This document shows, piece after piece, positions 22,437 through 32,524 of a stretch of 64,000 nt of DNA (position 1 is the stretch's first letter; each line of letters opens with the position of its first letter). The notes under the pieces were generated by a model that was not told the DNA's origin, did no database searches, and saw only the letters and a program-made list of their open reading frames with translations. The position numbers and the translations under genes were made by a program. The stretch is from Bacillus sp. Marseille-Q1617 (GTDB lineage: Bacteria; Bacillota; Bacilli; Bacillales; Bacillaceae_B), in NCBI RefSeq assembly GCF_903645295.1, contig NZ_CAHJXM010000002.1, forward strand, positions 100,001 to 164,000, read 5' to 3'.

Positions 22437-23366
22437 ATGGCAAACACAACTCCTGAAGATGTTAAAAAAACAGTTGATGACACGGTGGATAAAATTATCG
22501 ACAATGACCTATGGGTAACATTAGGAACGAACACACTTAAGATCGCAGCGATCATGCTGATTACATATATTGCGTTGAAACTGGGCAGGACAGCCATCCG
22601 TAATATATTCAGGGTGCGTTCGAAGGCTCCCCTCAAATTCACGGAGCGGCGCGAAGCCACTTTGTTAAAGCTGCTTGAGAATGTATTGACATATGTGGTG
22701 TACTTCATCAGTCTGATGACCATCCTCTCGACGCTCGGCATCGATATAAAAGGGTTGATCGCAGGTGCCGGAATCGTCGGTCTTGCCATCGGTTTTGGAG
22801 CCCAGAACCTTGTACGTGACATCATTACAGGTTTCTTCATCATCTTTGAAGATCAGTTTTCCGTCGGTGACTATGTCAGAATTGGGTCTGCAGAAGGAAC
22901 TGTTGAAGAAATCGGCCTCCGTACGACGAAAATAAAAAGCTGGACGGGTGAACTGCATATTTTCCCGAATGGTAACATCACAGAGGTCACGAACTTCTCC
23001 ATTCATAACAGTATCGCTGTCGTGGATGTCAGCATTGCCTATGAGGAGAACATAGATGAGGCAGAAAAAGTCATTCAGGACCTGCTTATCACTCTTCCGC
23101 AAAAATATGAAGACCTGGTGAATCCGCCAGAGCTGCTGGGCGTCCAGACGCTTGGAGCTTCGGATGTGGTCATCCGGATCGTCGCGGAAACTGTACCTAT
23201 GAGACACTGGTATATTGCCAGGATGATCCGAAAAGATGTGAAACTTGTTCTTGATAAGCATGGTATCGAAATTCCATTCCCTCGCATGGTCATGTATTCG
23301 AGAAATGAGGATATCCACGCACAGCCATATCATGATAAAAAAAGACTTGGACAGGAGGAAGGCTGA
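22437..23366 (+). CDS. Small-conductance mechanosensitive channel (MscS family)
   Basis: 309-residue MscS-type channel that releases solutes on hypo-osmotic shock. Three N-terminal hydrophobic segments, the pore helix GAGIVGLAIGFGAQNLVRDIITGFFIIFEDQF with the Gly/Ala packing pattern, the beta domain DYVRIGSAEGTVEEIGLRTTKI, and a C-terminal alpha/beta vestibule part. It follows yyaC divergently, with AGGTGAT before the ATG. Its stop overlaps the next start (TGATG). Confidence 0.93.
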   Translation: MANTTPEDVKKTVDDTVDKIIDNDLWVTLGTNTLKIAAIMLITYIALKLGRTAIRNIFRVRSKAPLKFTERREATLLKLLENVLTYVVYFISLMTILSTLGIDIKGLIAGAGIVGLAIGFGAQNLVRDIITGFFIIFEDQFSVGDYVRIGSAEGTVEEIGLRTTKIKSWTGELHIFPNGNITEVTNFSIHNSIAVVDVSIAYEENIDEAEKVIQDLLITLPQKYEDLVNPPELLGVQTLGASDVVIRIVAETVPMRHWYIARMIRKDVKLVLDKHGIEIPFPRMVMYSRNEDIHAQPYHDKKRLGQEEG

Positions 23367-23563
23367 TGGAGCAAAAGACATTCCAATTAAATGATGTAGT
23401 AGAGATGAAAAAACCTCACCCTTGTGGAGTCAATCGCTGGAAAGTGATCCGTCTTGGTATGGATATCCGTATCAAATGCGAAGGCTGCGGCCACAGTGTG
23501 ATGATTCCACGTAAGGATTTCACAAAAAAAATGAAAAAAGTACTGGCAAGTTCCCAAGAATAA
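23366..23563 (+). CDS. DUF951 family protein (YyzM)
   Basis: 65-residue protein of the DUF951 family, always small and found next to mscS/ychF in Bacilli. Two cysteine pairs may bind zinc: HPCG and CEGCGH. Sequence MKKPHPCGVNRWKVIRLGMD is family-typical. Function unknown; coupled to mscS by a one-base overlap. Confidence 0.93.
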   Translation: MEQKTFQLNDVVEMKKPHPCGVNRWKVIRLGMDIRIKCEGCGHSVMIPRKDFTKKMKKVLASSQE

Positions 23564-23639
23564 TTACTTTTTTCATACCCCTGTCTGGGAAAGCTTAATC
23601 CTCCTGCTGCAAGGGGATGGCATACTCAATAAAATAATG

Positions 23640-23676
23640 GACACCCTCTCGTTTTTCTGCGGCAGGGTGTTTTTTT
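23640..23676 (+). terminator. Terminator after the DUF951 gene
   Basis: ACACCCT, long loop, AGGGTGT then TTTTTTT. Confidence 0.75.
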
Positions 23677-23823
23677 ATGTTCGGTATCAGAGACCGTATC
23701 AATAACCACTACTTGTCTTTTCCCTCCATTAACTCTATAATTGTGAAGGGTTCGACCATTTAGAAGAATTAACATCAAAACACGATTTTTCATAGATAAG
23801 AACAATAAAGAGGAGTGACCGAA

Positions 23824-24924
23824 ATGGCTTTAACAGCTGGTATTGTTGGGCTGCCGAACGTTGGTAAATCAACACTTTTTAATGCAATCACGAAAGCAGG
23901 AGCAGAATCTGCTAACTATCCTTTCTGTACAATCGATCCGAACGTAGGAATCGTAGAGGTGCCAGATCACCGCTTGGATAAATTGACTGAGCTGGTGGAT
24001 CCGAAGAAGACCGTCCCTACTGCATTCGAATTTACCGATATTGCCGGAATCGTTAAAGGCGCAAGTAAAGGTGAAGGGCTGGGAAACAAATTCTTATCCC
24101 ACATCCGCCAAGTCGATGCGATCTGTCAGGTAGTCCGCTGCTTTGCAGACGACAACATCACACACGTATCCGGAAAAGTGGATCCGATTGCTGATATTGA
24201 GGTCATCAACCTTGAATTGATCCTTGCAGACCTTGAAACGGTTGATAAGCGTCTTGCCCGCGTTCAAAAGATGGCGAAACAAAAAGATAAAGAAGCGGTA
24301 TTCGAGCATGATATCCTTGTGAAACTGAAAGAAGTACTTGAAGCGGAGCAGCCTGCCCGTACGGTTGAATTTTCCGAAGAGCAGATGAAACTCGTGAAGC
24401 AGCTTCACCTTCTTACTTCAAAGCCAGTACTATATGTAGCGAACGTAAGTGAAGATGAAATCTCTGATCCATCAGACAACGAATATGTTCAAAAGGTCCG
24501 TGAATTTGCGAAAGAAGACAACGCTGAAGTAATCGTCGTTTGTGCGAAAATCGAATCTGAAATTGCTGAACTTGATGATGAGGAGAAAGCGATGTTCCTT
24601 CAGGAGCTTGGAATTGAAGAATCAGGCCTTGATCAGCTGATTCGTGCAACATACTCACTTCTTGGACTTGCCACTTACTTCACGGCAGGTGTACAGGAAG
24701 TCCGTGCTTGGACGTTCCGCGAAGGCATGAAAGCTCCTCAATGTGCCGGAGTCATCCACTCCGACTTCGAAAGAGGCTTCATCCGGGCGGAAACCGTATC
24801 CTATGATGACCTGGTGGAAGCAGGAACAATGGGAGCAGCCAAGGAAGCCGGTAAAGTACGACTTGAAGGTAAAGAATATCTCGTAAAAGACGGAGACGTC
24901 ATCCACTTCCGTTTTAACGTATAA
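23824..24924 (+). CDS. ychF: Ribosome-binding GTPase/ATPase YchF
   Basis: 366-residue Obg-family P-loop protein (YyaF in B. subtilis) that binds the 50S subunit and prefers ATP. G1 GLPNVGKSTLFN at residues 8-19, FTDIAGIVKGASKGEGLGN as G3, a coiled hairpin, and the TGS domain at the end (EYLVKDGDVIHFRFNV). ATG 23824 follows GGAGTGA; an upstream in-frame start is not used by homologues. Confidence 0.97.
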   Translation: MALTAGIVGLPNVGKSTLFNAITKAGAESANYPFCTIDPNVGIVEVPDHRLDKLTELVDPKKTVPTAFEFTDIAGIVKGASKGEGLGNKFLSHIRQVDAICQVVRCFADDNITHVSGKVDPIADIEVINLELILADLETVDKRLARVQKMAKQKDKEAVFEHDILVKLKEVLEAEQPARTVEFSEEQMKLVKQLHLLTSKPVLYVANVSEDEISDPSDNEYVQKVREFAKEDNAEVIVVCAKIESEIAELDDEEKAMFLQELGIEESGLDQLIRATYSLLGLATYFTAGVQEVRAWTFREGMKAPQCAGVIHSDFERGFIRAETVSYDDLVEAGTMGAAKEAGKVRLEGKEYLVKDGDVIHFRFNV

Positions 24925-24935
24925 GAGTTATACTG

Positions 24936-24966
24936 AAAGGCCGGGGCCACTCCGGTCTTTTTTCTT
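24936..24966 (+). terminator. Terminator after ychF
   Basis: AAAGGCCGG, loop, CCGGTCTTTTTT. Confidence 0.8.
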
Positions 24967-25031
24967 TTTTTGTGTTTTTTGATTTTATTGCAGTATTTAT
25001 GCAGATGCATTTTTGTGAGTATATACCGTTT

Positions 25032-25168
25032 CTAGCTTTTGATTGGAGTGGCAGACGAAGACTCCTGCGGGAAAGCGAGACAGGTGAGACCCCGCAGGCG
25101 AAGCCGAGGAGGCTCACCGCTCGCCCGCGGAAAGCGAAGTCTGCCACGGAAATCAAAAGCGGTGATTA
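25032..25168 (+). repeat. Palindromic repeat, subfamily A, copy A3
   Basis: Forward A copy in the 398-bp ychF-rpsF gap. Arms GCTTTTGATT with AATCAAAAGC and GTGGCAGAC with GTCTGCCAC, both perfect and both different from the other copies. An inner pair GCGAG/CTCGC and GTGAG/CTCAC also differs from A2 and A4 by compensated changes. Confidence 0.92.
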
Positions 25169-25269
25169 AAATTGGATGAATATAAAATCTATCAGATATC
25201 CTACGATATATTGCAATACTAGAAAAGCTGTGATATAATTCTATTTCGTGAGTAATGAACGCATTGCTC

Positions 25270-25322
25270 CTTGTCCTTTCAAAACGAAAGGACCGCATAG
25301 ACCACGAGGAGGTGACATTCAG
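25270..25322 (+). promoter_or_regulatory. Possible S6:S18 leader element before rpsF
   Basis: In the rpsF leader a hairpin GTCCTTTC-aaaac-GAAAGGAC is followed by CCGCATAGACC. A hairpin with a conserved CCG is the binding site by which the S6:S18 pair represses rpsF-ssb-rpsR in many bacteria. The match is by inspection only; the exact pairing around CCG is not certain. Confidence 0.4.
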
Positions 25323-25610
25323 ATGAGAAAGTACGAAGTTATGTACATTGTCCGCCCAAACATTGACGATGAGTCAAAGAAATCAGTAGTTGAGCGTTTC
25401 GATAACGTTTTATCAACGAACGGTGCGGAAATCATCGAGTCAAAAGATTGGGGTAAACGTCGTTTAGCGTATGAAATCAACGATTTCCGTGATGGTTTCT
25501 ACCAACTAGTGAAGATGAACGCTAACACTGAAGCTGTAAACGAATTCGATCGTTTGGCTAAGATCAGTGACGACATTATCCGTCATATCGTTGTTAAAGA
25601 AGAAGAATAA
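25323..25610 (+). CDS. rpsF: Ribosomal protein bS6
   Basis: 95-residue small-subunit protein ([40 protein letters not shown]). GAGGAGGTGA eight bases upstream decides the ATG. First gene of the conserved rpsF-ssb-rpsR operon, in which S6 and S18 form a ribosomal pair flanking the single-strand DNA-binding protein. Confidence 0.98.
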   Translation: MRKYEVMYIVRPNIDDESKKSVVERFDNVLSTNGAEIIESKDWGKRRLAYEINDFRDGFYQLVKMNANTEAVNEFDRLAKISDDIIRHIVVKEEE

Positions 25611-25640
25611 TCCGAACGTTTTAAGATACACTTCTATGAA

Positions 25641-25656
25641 TGTTTCACGTGAAACA
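25641..25656. other. parS site between rpsF and ssb
   Basis: TGTTTCACGTGAAACA, perfect parS palindrome, in the 74-bp rpsF-ssb spacer, about 5 kb from the copy in spo0J. Confidence 0.95.
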
Positions 25657-25684
25657 GGATACTAGAAGGAAGGGGTTGATTCTG

Positions 25685-26197
25685 ATGATGAACCGAGTTG
25701 TATTAGTAGGGCGTTTAACCAAAGACCCTGAATTAAAATATACTCCGAATGGAGTAGCTGTTGCTTCGTTTACTCTTGCAGTGAATCGTAGTTTTACGAA
25801 TCAATCAGGAGAACGGGAAGCAGATTTTATTAATTGCGTTGTATGGCGTCGCCCTGCAGAGAATGTAGCAAACTTTCTTAAAAAAGGCAGCTTAGCTGGC
25901 GTTGACGGTCGCATTCAAACACGTAATTTCGAAGGACAAGATGGACGTCGTGTGTTTATGACGGAAGTTGTAGCAGAAAGCGTTCAGTTCTTGGAACCGC
26001 GCAGTGCGAATCAAGGCGATCGTGGAGGAAGTCCGGGCTATTCGGGTGGAGGTCAGCGTGACCAAGGAAATCCTTATAGTCAGAATCAGAATCAACAGCG
26101 CAACAACAACAATAATAACTATACACGTGTAGATGAGGATCCATTTGCAAATGACGGTCAGCCGATCGACATTTCTGATGATGATCTGCCATTCTAA
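25685..26197 (+). CDS. ssb: Single-stranded DNA-binding protein
   Basis: 170-residue SSB: OB fold ([42 protein letters not shown]), a Gly/Gln/Asn-rich flexible linker with a run of Asn codons, and the acidic tip DISDDDLPF that docks replication and repair partners. Start taken at the first of two adjacent ATG codons after AAGGAAGGGG. Within the rpsF-ssb-rpsR operon. Confidence 0.97.
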   Translation: MMNRVVLVGRLTKDPELKYTPNGVAVASFTLAVNRSFTNQSGEREADFINCVVWRRPAENVANFLKKGSLAGVDGRIQTRNFEGQDGRRVFMTEVVAESVQFLEPRSANQGDRGGSPGYSGGGQRDQGNPYSQNQNQQRNNNNNNYTRVDEDPFANDGQPIDISDDDLPF

Positions 26198-26227
26198 ACG
26201 AACGATACGAATAATCTAAAATGATAG

Positions 26228-26476
<249 letters not shown>

Positions 26477-26483
26477 TTGAACG

Positions 26484-26520
26484 GTGAAAGCAGCAGGGAC
26501 TTTGTCTCTGCTGCTTTTTT
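26484..26520 (+). terminator. Terminator after rpsR
   Basis: AAAGCAGCAG, loop, CTGCTGCTTTTTT. Confidence 0.88.
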
Positions 26521-26586
26521 GTTGTTCTGATGGATTTGGTGTTACTTCTCCCCGACCTCAAAACAATCGAAATCCCCCATTCCTAT

Positions 26587-26612
26587 TAAACTATGACGAA
26601 ACGTGTCGATAA
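26587..26612 (+). promoter_or_regulatory. Candidate sigma-D promoter of the chemoreceptor gene
   Basis: TAAA (26587-26590), 14-bp spacer, GTCGATAA (26605-26612). The sigma-D consensus in B. subtilis is TAAA, about 15 bp, GCCGATAT, so six of eight -10 bases agree. It lies 50 bp before the GTG start, and overlaps an upstream in-frame ATG, which argues against that ATG as the start. Confidence 0.6.
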
Positions 26613-26661
26613 ATTAGAGGAGAAAAGGTTTACGCCAGCCATGGCACAAGGGGGAAAAGAA

Positions 26662-28737
26662 GTGAAAAGAGAGAAACTAAAAAAGAAACATCCTAAAAGT
26701 AAAGATAAAAAAGGATCTTTGAAGCTATCATCCATAAGAGCGAAGCTGATCATGGTCTTCTCCATCTTATTTGTCGCTTCACTCATCGCAATCATTGCCA
26801 TCACGAGCTGGCAGACGAGGATGAAGACCGAGGATCAGGTCATCGGTCAGACACAGGGGGTGGTGAAGGAGCTGAATAGTTCGGTGCAGCTTTTTCTCGA
26901 ACAGTATGAGAAAAGCTTGAATCAATACTCAGTTTCGAATGTTTTGAAGAACTATTCCAAAGCACAGCTCGACCCGGAAACAGATGCAGCCCGGGATACG
27001 GAGTTATATGCGGATATTCAGTCAGATTTCAAGAATTATTTAGGTTTATACCAAGAGGCTACGTCCATTTACATCGCGTCACCGAACAAAGAGCTTAAGA
27101 TCGTACCAGCTGTCGATCTGCCCGATGATTTCGATCCGACAAGCCGTGAATGGTATCAGGAAGCCGTGGAAGCGAAATCGGGTGCTGTTTGGAGTGAACC
27201 GTATATCGATACAGCTACGGAAGAGTATATAATTACGGCTTCAAGAGCGGTCGTTTCCGATAATAAAATCATCGGGGTGATCGGGGTCGATGTCAATCTG
27301 ACAAAATTGACAGACAGTGTGTCGGATATGGAGCTTGGTTATGAAGGCTATCCATTTCTTTTTGGCCTTGACGGCACAGCGATCGTTCACCCGACTTTAC
27401 GAGGGGAAAACCTTTCCGATCGACCGTTTATCAAAGAAATGTTGGAATCTGAGAATGAGCAGGGGACCATCCACTATGAATTAGACGGCGAGAAGAAGGT
27501 GCTTGTCTACAATACGGTTCCGAAAACGAATTGGAAAGTCGGATCGGCTTATGAGATGGATGCGCTTTTGCAGTCATCAAAGGAAATTGAACGACTGCTG
27601 CTCTTGACGGGGGCGGTGACCCTTGTGGTCATGTTGATCATGGTCGTTTTTGTCTCGGATAAAATGACCAAGCCAATCAAAGAGCTTCAAAAAACAGTAA
27701 CGGAAGTGGCTACCGGAGACCTTTCCATCCAGTCATCGATAAAATCGAAGGATGAAACGGGACTGCTTGCCTCAGACTTCAATAAGATGATCGAGAGTAT
27801 GAGAGAAACGATCAAGATTGTTCAGGAGTCTGTCTTGAACGTCCGTCAGTCAGCTGAAAGCCTTAGCGCTGTCTCGGAAGAAACCAATGCTTCCAGTGAG
27901 GAAATGGCTACGGTCGTAAATGAAATCGCACACGGTGCCTCTCAGTCGGCTGCAGATTCAGAAAACGCTCAACAAAAGTCCGAACTGCTCGGGACCCGCA
28001 TCAATGAAGTGTATGATAACTCGAAAGCGATGGCTGAAATGGCCGGCCGGGCAGACGAAATGAATCAGACCGGACTCCTTCAAGTAGAGGAACTCGTCAG
28101 TGCTTATCACTCTTCAAATGAATATATTTCTTCCATGGAAAAGGTCATCATGAGCCTTGAGTCCAAGGTGAAAACGATCGAGTCTGTCATGGAGACCATC
28201 ACGGACATTTCGTCCCAAACCAATCTTCTTGCCCTGAATGCAAGCATTGAAGCGGCAAGGGCAGGTGAACATGGAAAAGGATTCGCGGTAGTAGCAGATG
28301 AGGTCAGGAAGCTTGCCGATCAGTCTGTGCAGGCTACAGAACAAGTGAAAAGTACAATTAACGAAATTCAGCAGGGATCGAATCAGGCGGTCGATGAAAT
28401 GGCGAAGACAAAAGAAACATTCGAGACTCAGTACGTCGTCATTCAAAAAACAAACGAAGTCTTCGATCAAACGTCTGCCCTGATGAAAACGATGCAGAAC
28501 GAAATCGAACAGATGTATAAACAAGTCGGACAGATCAATCTGGATAAAGATGAAGTGGTCAACGTCATTCAGTTGATGGCGGCGACGGCGGAACAAACGG
28601 CCGCTTCCTGTGAAGAGATGAATGCGTCTTCCGAAGAACAATTAAGGGCGATCCATTCGGTCACAGAAGCCGCGGAAGTACTGACAGACTTGAGCCAGGA
28701 ACTGCAGGACTCGATTCAGAGATTTAAAATCAAATAA
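26662..28737 (+). CDS. Methyl-accepting chemotaxis protein
   Basis: 691-residue transmembrane chemoreceptor. Order: basic N terminus, TM1 (~28-48), extracellular dCache-like ligand domain ([36 protein letters not shown]), TM2 (~312-332), HAMP ([21 protein letters not shown]), then the signalling hairpin with the conserved tip [19 protein letters not shown] and [18 protein letters not shown]. It would relay ligand binding to CheA/CheW. GTG 26662 is chosen for the GGGGG site seven bases upstream; two upstream in-frame ATGs lack one. The gene interrupts the usual rpsR-to-yybS order, suggesting insertion here. Confidence 0.9.
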   Translation: MKREKLKKKHPKSKDKKGSLKLSSIRAKLIMVFSILFVASLIAIIAITSWQTRMKTEDQVIGQTQGVVKELNSSVQLFLEQYEKSLNQYSVSNVLKNYSKAQLDPETDAARDTELYADIQSDFKNYLGLYQEATSIYIASPNKELKIVPAVDLPDDFDPTSREWYQEAVEAKSGAVWSEPYIDTATEEYIITASRAVVSDNKIIGVIGVDVNLTKLTDSVSDMELGYEGYPFLFGLDGTAIVHPTLRGENLSDRPFIKEMLESENEQGTIHYELDGEKKVLVYNTVPKTNWKVGSAYEMDALLQSSKEIERLLLLTGAVTLVVMLIMVVFVSDKMTKPIKELQKTVTEVATGDLSIQSSIKSKDETGLLASDFNKMIESMRETIKIVQESVLNVRQSAESLSAVSEETNASSEEMATVVNEIAHGASQSAADSENAQQKSELLGTRINEVYDNSKAMAEMAGRADEMNQTGLLQVEELVSAYHSSNEYISSMEKVIMSLESKVKTIESVMETITDISSQTNLLALNASIEAARAGEHGKGFAVVADEVRKLADQSVQATEQVKSTINEIQQGSNQAVDEMAKTKETFETQYVVIQKTNEVFDQTSALMKTMQNEIEQMYKQVGQINLDKDEVVNVIQLMAATAEQTAASCEEMNASSEEQLRAIHSVTEAAEVLTDLSQELQDSIQRFKIK

Positions 28738-28892
28738 TCAAATCGGGAAGGTGCCTTCTGCATCGTCCTTCTGTGAACCCTCAGGAATACTCTTCCATGA
28801 AGCGAGTATATACTAAGGGAAAGAAGGATGGCATGCAGGGGCATTTTTTGCGCCTTCTGTTCGAAATGGACAAGCCGTTAAGATGAAATTCA

Positions 28893-28922
28893 TTGATAAA
28901 ATTGATATGATTATTCTATTAT
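28893..28922 (+). promoter_or_regulatory. Candidate sigma-A promoter of yybS-gdpP-rplI
   Basis: TTGATA (28893-28898), 18-bp spacer, TATTAT (28917-28922), 40 bp before the yybS start. Confidence 0.4.
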
Positions 28923-28961
28923 GGTTGTTTCGCCTGAAATTAATGTTGGGAGAGTTAGATA

Positions 28962-29885
28962 TTGAAAAATAATCGTGTTTTAACGGAAGGTGTACTCATG
29001 CTTGTCTCCTTCACCGGGTTATTGCTATTGACTGTATATATACCCATTTTAGGGATAGCGGCGTTTTTTGTCCTTCCGCTGCCTCTGATGATATTCAGTT
29101 CCAAACATGCACTGATGCGCTCTTTATTTGTATTCGCCGGTACGCTGGTGCTTGGCTTTTTAGTTGGGGGACCTATAGCGCTCATGCTTGCCTTTGCAGT
29201 TGGAACTACAGCCATCGTGATGGGCTGGTGCATCAAAGAAAAGCGGGACAAACTCAGGATATTAATGGCGGCGACCTTTACGTTATTAATCAATATCGTC
29301 CTGGGCTTTATACTAACGATTGCTATTTTCAACATTAATATTGTTGAAGACAGCCTTGAGGAATCAAAAACTACATATTATTCGTTATTTGAACAAATTG
29401 GTCAGGAGCCGGATCAGAAACTGGTCGAAAGTCTTGAAAGCTCGATCAATTTACTTCAGACACTGACTCCCACGATGTTCTTGGGAATGGCAGCAAGTAC
29501 AGCCCTCATCTTCATCTGGGTGAATTTCCCGCTATTGAAAAGACTGGGCGTCACGGTACCTGTTTTCAAGCCCTTCAGGGAATGGATGCTTCCTAAAAGC
29601 ATTTTGTGGTACTATCTGATTATTTTAGTTGTATCGATGATCGCACAGCCGGAGCAGGGTTCCTATTTGTATACGGCAGTATTGAATGTGCTTTATGTAT
29701 TACAGACACTGATGGCTGTCCAAGGCCTGTCATTCCTTTATTTCCTGGGCCATTTCAAGGGATGGTCGAAGGGGATTTTGGTATTAATTACAATCATTTC
29801 GATTCCACTCCTTTATCTCGTGAGAATTTTAGGTATAATTGACTTAGGATTTAATCTGAGAGAACGGCTGCAACGTAAGTCATAG
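28962..29885 (+). CDS. DUF2232 membrane protein YybS
   Basis: 307-residue integral membrane protein of the YybS/DUF2232 family, with about eight hydrophobic segments and the family-like PTMFLGMAASTALIFIWVNFPLLKRLG. It precedes gdpP as in B. subtilis. The start is TTG 28962 behind GGGAGAG. The fold resembles S-component-like membrane proteins but no substrate is known. Likely first gene of an operon with gdpP and rplI. Confidence 0.9.
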   Translation: MKNNRVLTEGVLMLVSFTGLLLLTVYIPILGIAAFFVLPLPLMIFSSKHALMRSLFVFAGTLVLGFLVGGPIALMLAFAVGTTAIVMGWCIKEKRDKLRILMAATFTLLINIVLGFILTIAIFNINIVEDSLEESKTTYYSLFEQIGQEPDQKLVESLESSINLLQTLTPTMFLGMAASTALIFIWVNFPLLKRLGVTVPVFKPFREWMLPKSILWYYLIILVVSMIAQPEQGSYLYTAVLNVLYVLQTLMAVQGLSFLYFLGHFKGWSKGILVLITIISIPLLYLVRILGIIDLGFNLRERLQRKS

Positions 29886-29923
29886 ATAAAGATAATATAA
29901 TTTAAGTTCCAGGAGCTGAAATC

Positions 29924-31897
29924 ATGCCATCTTATTTTAATAAGCGAATGATCCGGTACCCTTTGTACGGTCTAGCTATATTAGCAGCTCTCTTGTTAGT
30001 AGCGGTCGCTTTTTACAAATGGATTATTTCGTTAATCGGGTTGATTGTCTTTGGAAGCGCGTTTTTTCTCGCTTTTTATTTCGAGAAAAGATCTCATGAA
30101 GAAACAGAAGAGTATATCTCCACTTTATCTTACCGGGTAAAGCGTGTCGGCGAAGAGGCATTGATGGAAATGCCGATCGGGATCATGCTGATAAACGATG
30201 AGTACTACATAGAATGGACGAACCCTTTCCTGGCGTCATGCTTTAATGAGGATACCGTCGTAGGCAGATCTCTCTATGATGTGGCAGAAAATCTTGTCCC
30301 GCTCATCAAGCAGGAAGTGGATTCTGAAATCATTACATTGAACGAAAGAAAGTACCATGTCATTTTGAAGCTGAAAGAAAAGCTTCTGTACTTTTTTGAT
30401 GTAACCGAACAAAAGGAAATCGAAAAGCAATATCATGAGGAACGTACGAATATCGCCATCATCTTCCTTGATAATTATGATGAACTGACCCAGGGGATGG
30501 ATGACCAGACACGAAGCAGTCTGAACAGCCTGGTGACGTCGATCCTGAATAAATGGGCAAAAGAATATGGGGTTTTCTTAAAAAGGATTTCCTCGGAACG
30601 ATTCATCGCGGTCATTAATGAGAAAATCCTTCAAGTGCTTGAAAAAGAGAAGTTTGGTATCTTGGATGATGTGAGGGATACGACTTCGAAGCAGAATGTC
30701 CCGTTAACCCTGAGCATCGGTGTGGGGACGGGGGTTCCGTCCCTTCCTGAACTGGGGACGCTTGCTCAATCAAGCCTCGACCTTGCTCTTGGCCGCGGCG
30801 GTGATCAGGTCGCCATCAAGCAGACGAACGGTAAAGTGAAATTCTACGGCGGTAAAACGAATCCGATGGAAAAACGCACACGGGTGCGTGCACGCGTGAT
30901 TTCACATGCACTCCGTGAGACGATGATTGAAAGCGACAAAGTCATCATCATGGGGCACAGGCATCCTGATATGGATGCGATCGGAGCGGCTATCGGTATC
31001 CGCAAGGTCGCCCAGATGAACCAGCGCGAAGGATATGTTGTGCTGAATTTCAACGAAATAGACACTGGTGTCAAACGAATGATGAAAGAAATCAAGAACA
31101 ATTCAGACCTTTACTCCCGCTTCATCACACCAGAAGAAGCGCTTGAGATGGCGACTGAAGACACCCTTCTTGTGGTCGTGGATACCCATAAGCCGTCACT
31201 TGTCATTGAAGAAAAGCTGTTGAATAAAATCGATAAAGTCGTCGTCATCGATCATCACAGACGAGGCGAGGATTTCATCAAAAATCCGCTGCTGGTCTAT
31301 ATGGAGCCATATGCTTCATCAACGGCAGAACTTGTGACAGAGCTCTTGGAATATCAGCCGAAGCATGAAAAGATCTCGATGCTCGAAGCCACGGCCCTGC
31401 TTGCCGGCATTATCGTCGACACAAAGAGCTTCACGCTCCGCACCGGTTCCAGAACGTTCGATGCGGCTTCCTATTTAAGGGCTCAGGGGGCTGACACGGT
31501 CCTCGTTCAGAAGTTCCTGAAAGAAGACGTCGATACTTATATCAAACGGGCCCGTCTAATCGAATCGGTGGAATTTTATCATAAAGGTGTCGCCATTGCG
31601 AAAGCGGACGAAGACGTCATTTATGACCCTGTCCTGATTGCACAGGCGGCAGACACGCTGTTAACCATGGACGAAGTCATCGCATCCTTTGTCATTTCAA
31701 AAAGGGAACCCGATACGATCGGCATCAGTGCCCGATCATTGGGGGATGTGAACGTCCAAATCATCATGGAAAGCTTACATGGCGGCGGCCATTTAACGAA
31801 TGCCGCCACTCAATTAAAAGATATGTCTGTTGGGGAAGCGGAACAACAGTTAAAAGAAGCACTAAATGATTATTTCGAAGGGAGAAAAGAGACATGA
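29924..31897 (+). CDS. gdpP: Cyclic-di-AMP phosphodiesterase GdpP
   Basis: 657-residue membrane enzyme that hydrolyses c-di-AMP to pApA, setting the level of this potassium and cell-wall signal. Two N-terminal TM helices (~13-54), a PAS domain, a degenerate GGDEF domain (no intact [21 protein letters not shown]), then DHH with [29 protein letters not shown], and DHHA1 with [10 protein letters not shown]. Catalytic His/Asp residues look intact. The stop overlaps rplI (ATGA). Confidence 0.96.
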   Translation: MPSYFNKRMIRYPLYGLAILAALLLVAVAFYKWIISLIGLIVFGSAFFLAFYFEKRSHEETEEYISTLSYRVKRVGEEALMEMPIGIMLINDEYYIEWTNPFLASCFNEDTVVGRSLYDVAENLVPLIKQEVDSEIITLNERKYHVILKLKEKLLYFFDVTEQKEIEKQYHEERTNIAIIFLDNYDELTQGMDDQTRSSLNSLVTSILNKWAKEYGVFLKRISSERFIAVINEKILQVLEKEKFGILDDVRDTTSKQNVPLTLSIGVGTGVPSLPELGTLAQSSLDLALGRGGDQVAIKQTNGKVKFYGGKTNPMEKRTRVRARVISHALRETMIESDKVIIMGHRHPDMDAIGAAIGIRKVAQMNQREGYVVLNFNEIDTGVKRMMKEIKNNSDLYSRFITPEEALEMATEDTLLVVVDTHKPSLVIEEKLLNKIDKVVVIDHHRRGEDFIKNPLLVYMEPYASSTAELVTELLEYQPKHEKISMLEATALLAGIIVDTKSFTLRTGSRTFDAASYLRAQGADTVLVQKFLKEDVDTYIKRARLIESVEFYHKGVAIAKADEDVIYDPVLIAQAADTLLTMDEVIASFVISKREPDTIGISARSLGDVNVQIIMESLHGGGHLTNAATQLKDMSVGEAEQQLKEALNDYFEGRKET

Positions 31898-32340
31898 AGG
31901 TAATTTTCTTAAAAGATGTTAAAGGTAAGGGTAAAAAAGGCGAAGTGAAAAATGTCGCAGACGGTTACGCGCATAACTTTCTGCTGAAAAAGGGCCTCGC
32001 TGTAGAAGCGACGAACGCCAATATCGGTCAGCTTGAAGGCCAGAAGAAAAAAGAAGAGAAGCTTGCACAGGAAGAGCTTGAAGAAGCAAAGCAATTAAAG
32101 GCAACTCTGGAAGAACTTACGGTGGAAATGAAAGCGAAATCCGGTGAAGGCGGACGTCTTTTCGGTTCCATCACAAGCAAGCAGATTGGTGATGTGTTAA
32201 AGAAAGAACATGGCATCAAGGTGGACAAGCGCAAGATCGAAATGAACGACGCTATCCGCTCTTTAGGTTTTACAAATGTACCGGTGAAGCTGCATACAGA
32301 CGTAACGGCTACACTGAAAGTTCACGTGACGGAAGAATAA
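31894..32340 (+). CDS. rplI: Ribosomal protein bL9
   Basis: 148-residue two-domain protein joined by a long helix: N-terminal [30 protein letters not shown], central [18 protein letters not shown] helix, and C-terminal domain with [10 protein letters not shown]. Normal length. Translationally coupled to gdpP by a four-base overlap. Confidence 0.98.
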   Translation: MKVIFLKDVKGKGKKGEVKNVADGYAHNFLLKKGLAVEATNANIGQLEGQKKKEEKLAQEELEEAKQLKATLEELTVEMKAKSGEGGRLFGSITSKQIGDVLKKEHGIKVDKRKIEMNDAIRSLGFTNVPVKLHTDVTATLKVHVTEE

Positions 32341-32402
32341 TTTCCCGAACATACGAAATTTGGTAACTTCATTTACCGAAAAACATGATAAAATGAATAT
32401 AG

Positions 32403-32450
32403 CTTGATAAAAAATGTGATCTGGATTCTTTCCCGATCACATTTTTTCGG
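32403..32450 (+). terminator. Terminator after rplI
   Basis: AAAAAATGTGATC, loop, GATCACATTTTTT. Confidence 0.85.
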
Positions 32451-32524
32451 TAGGAAAAAAGTCTTGAATAATTGATTATAGAGAAGCTCTTCCACCTGTT
32501 TTTCGAAATGGAGGTAATAAATAG

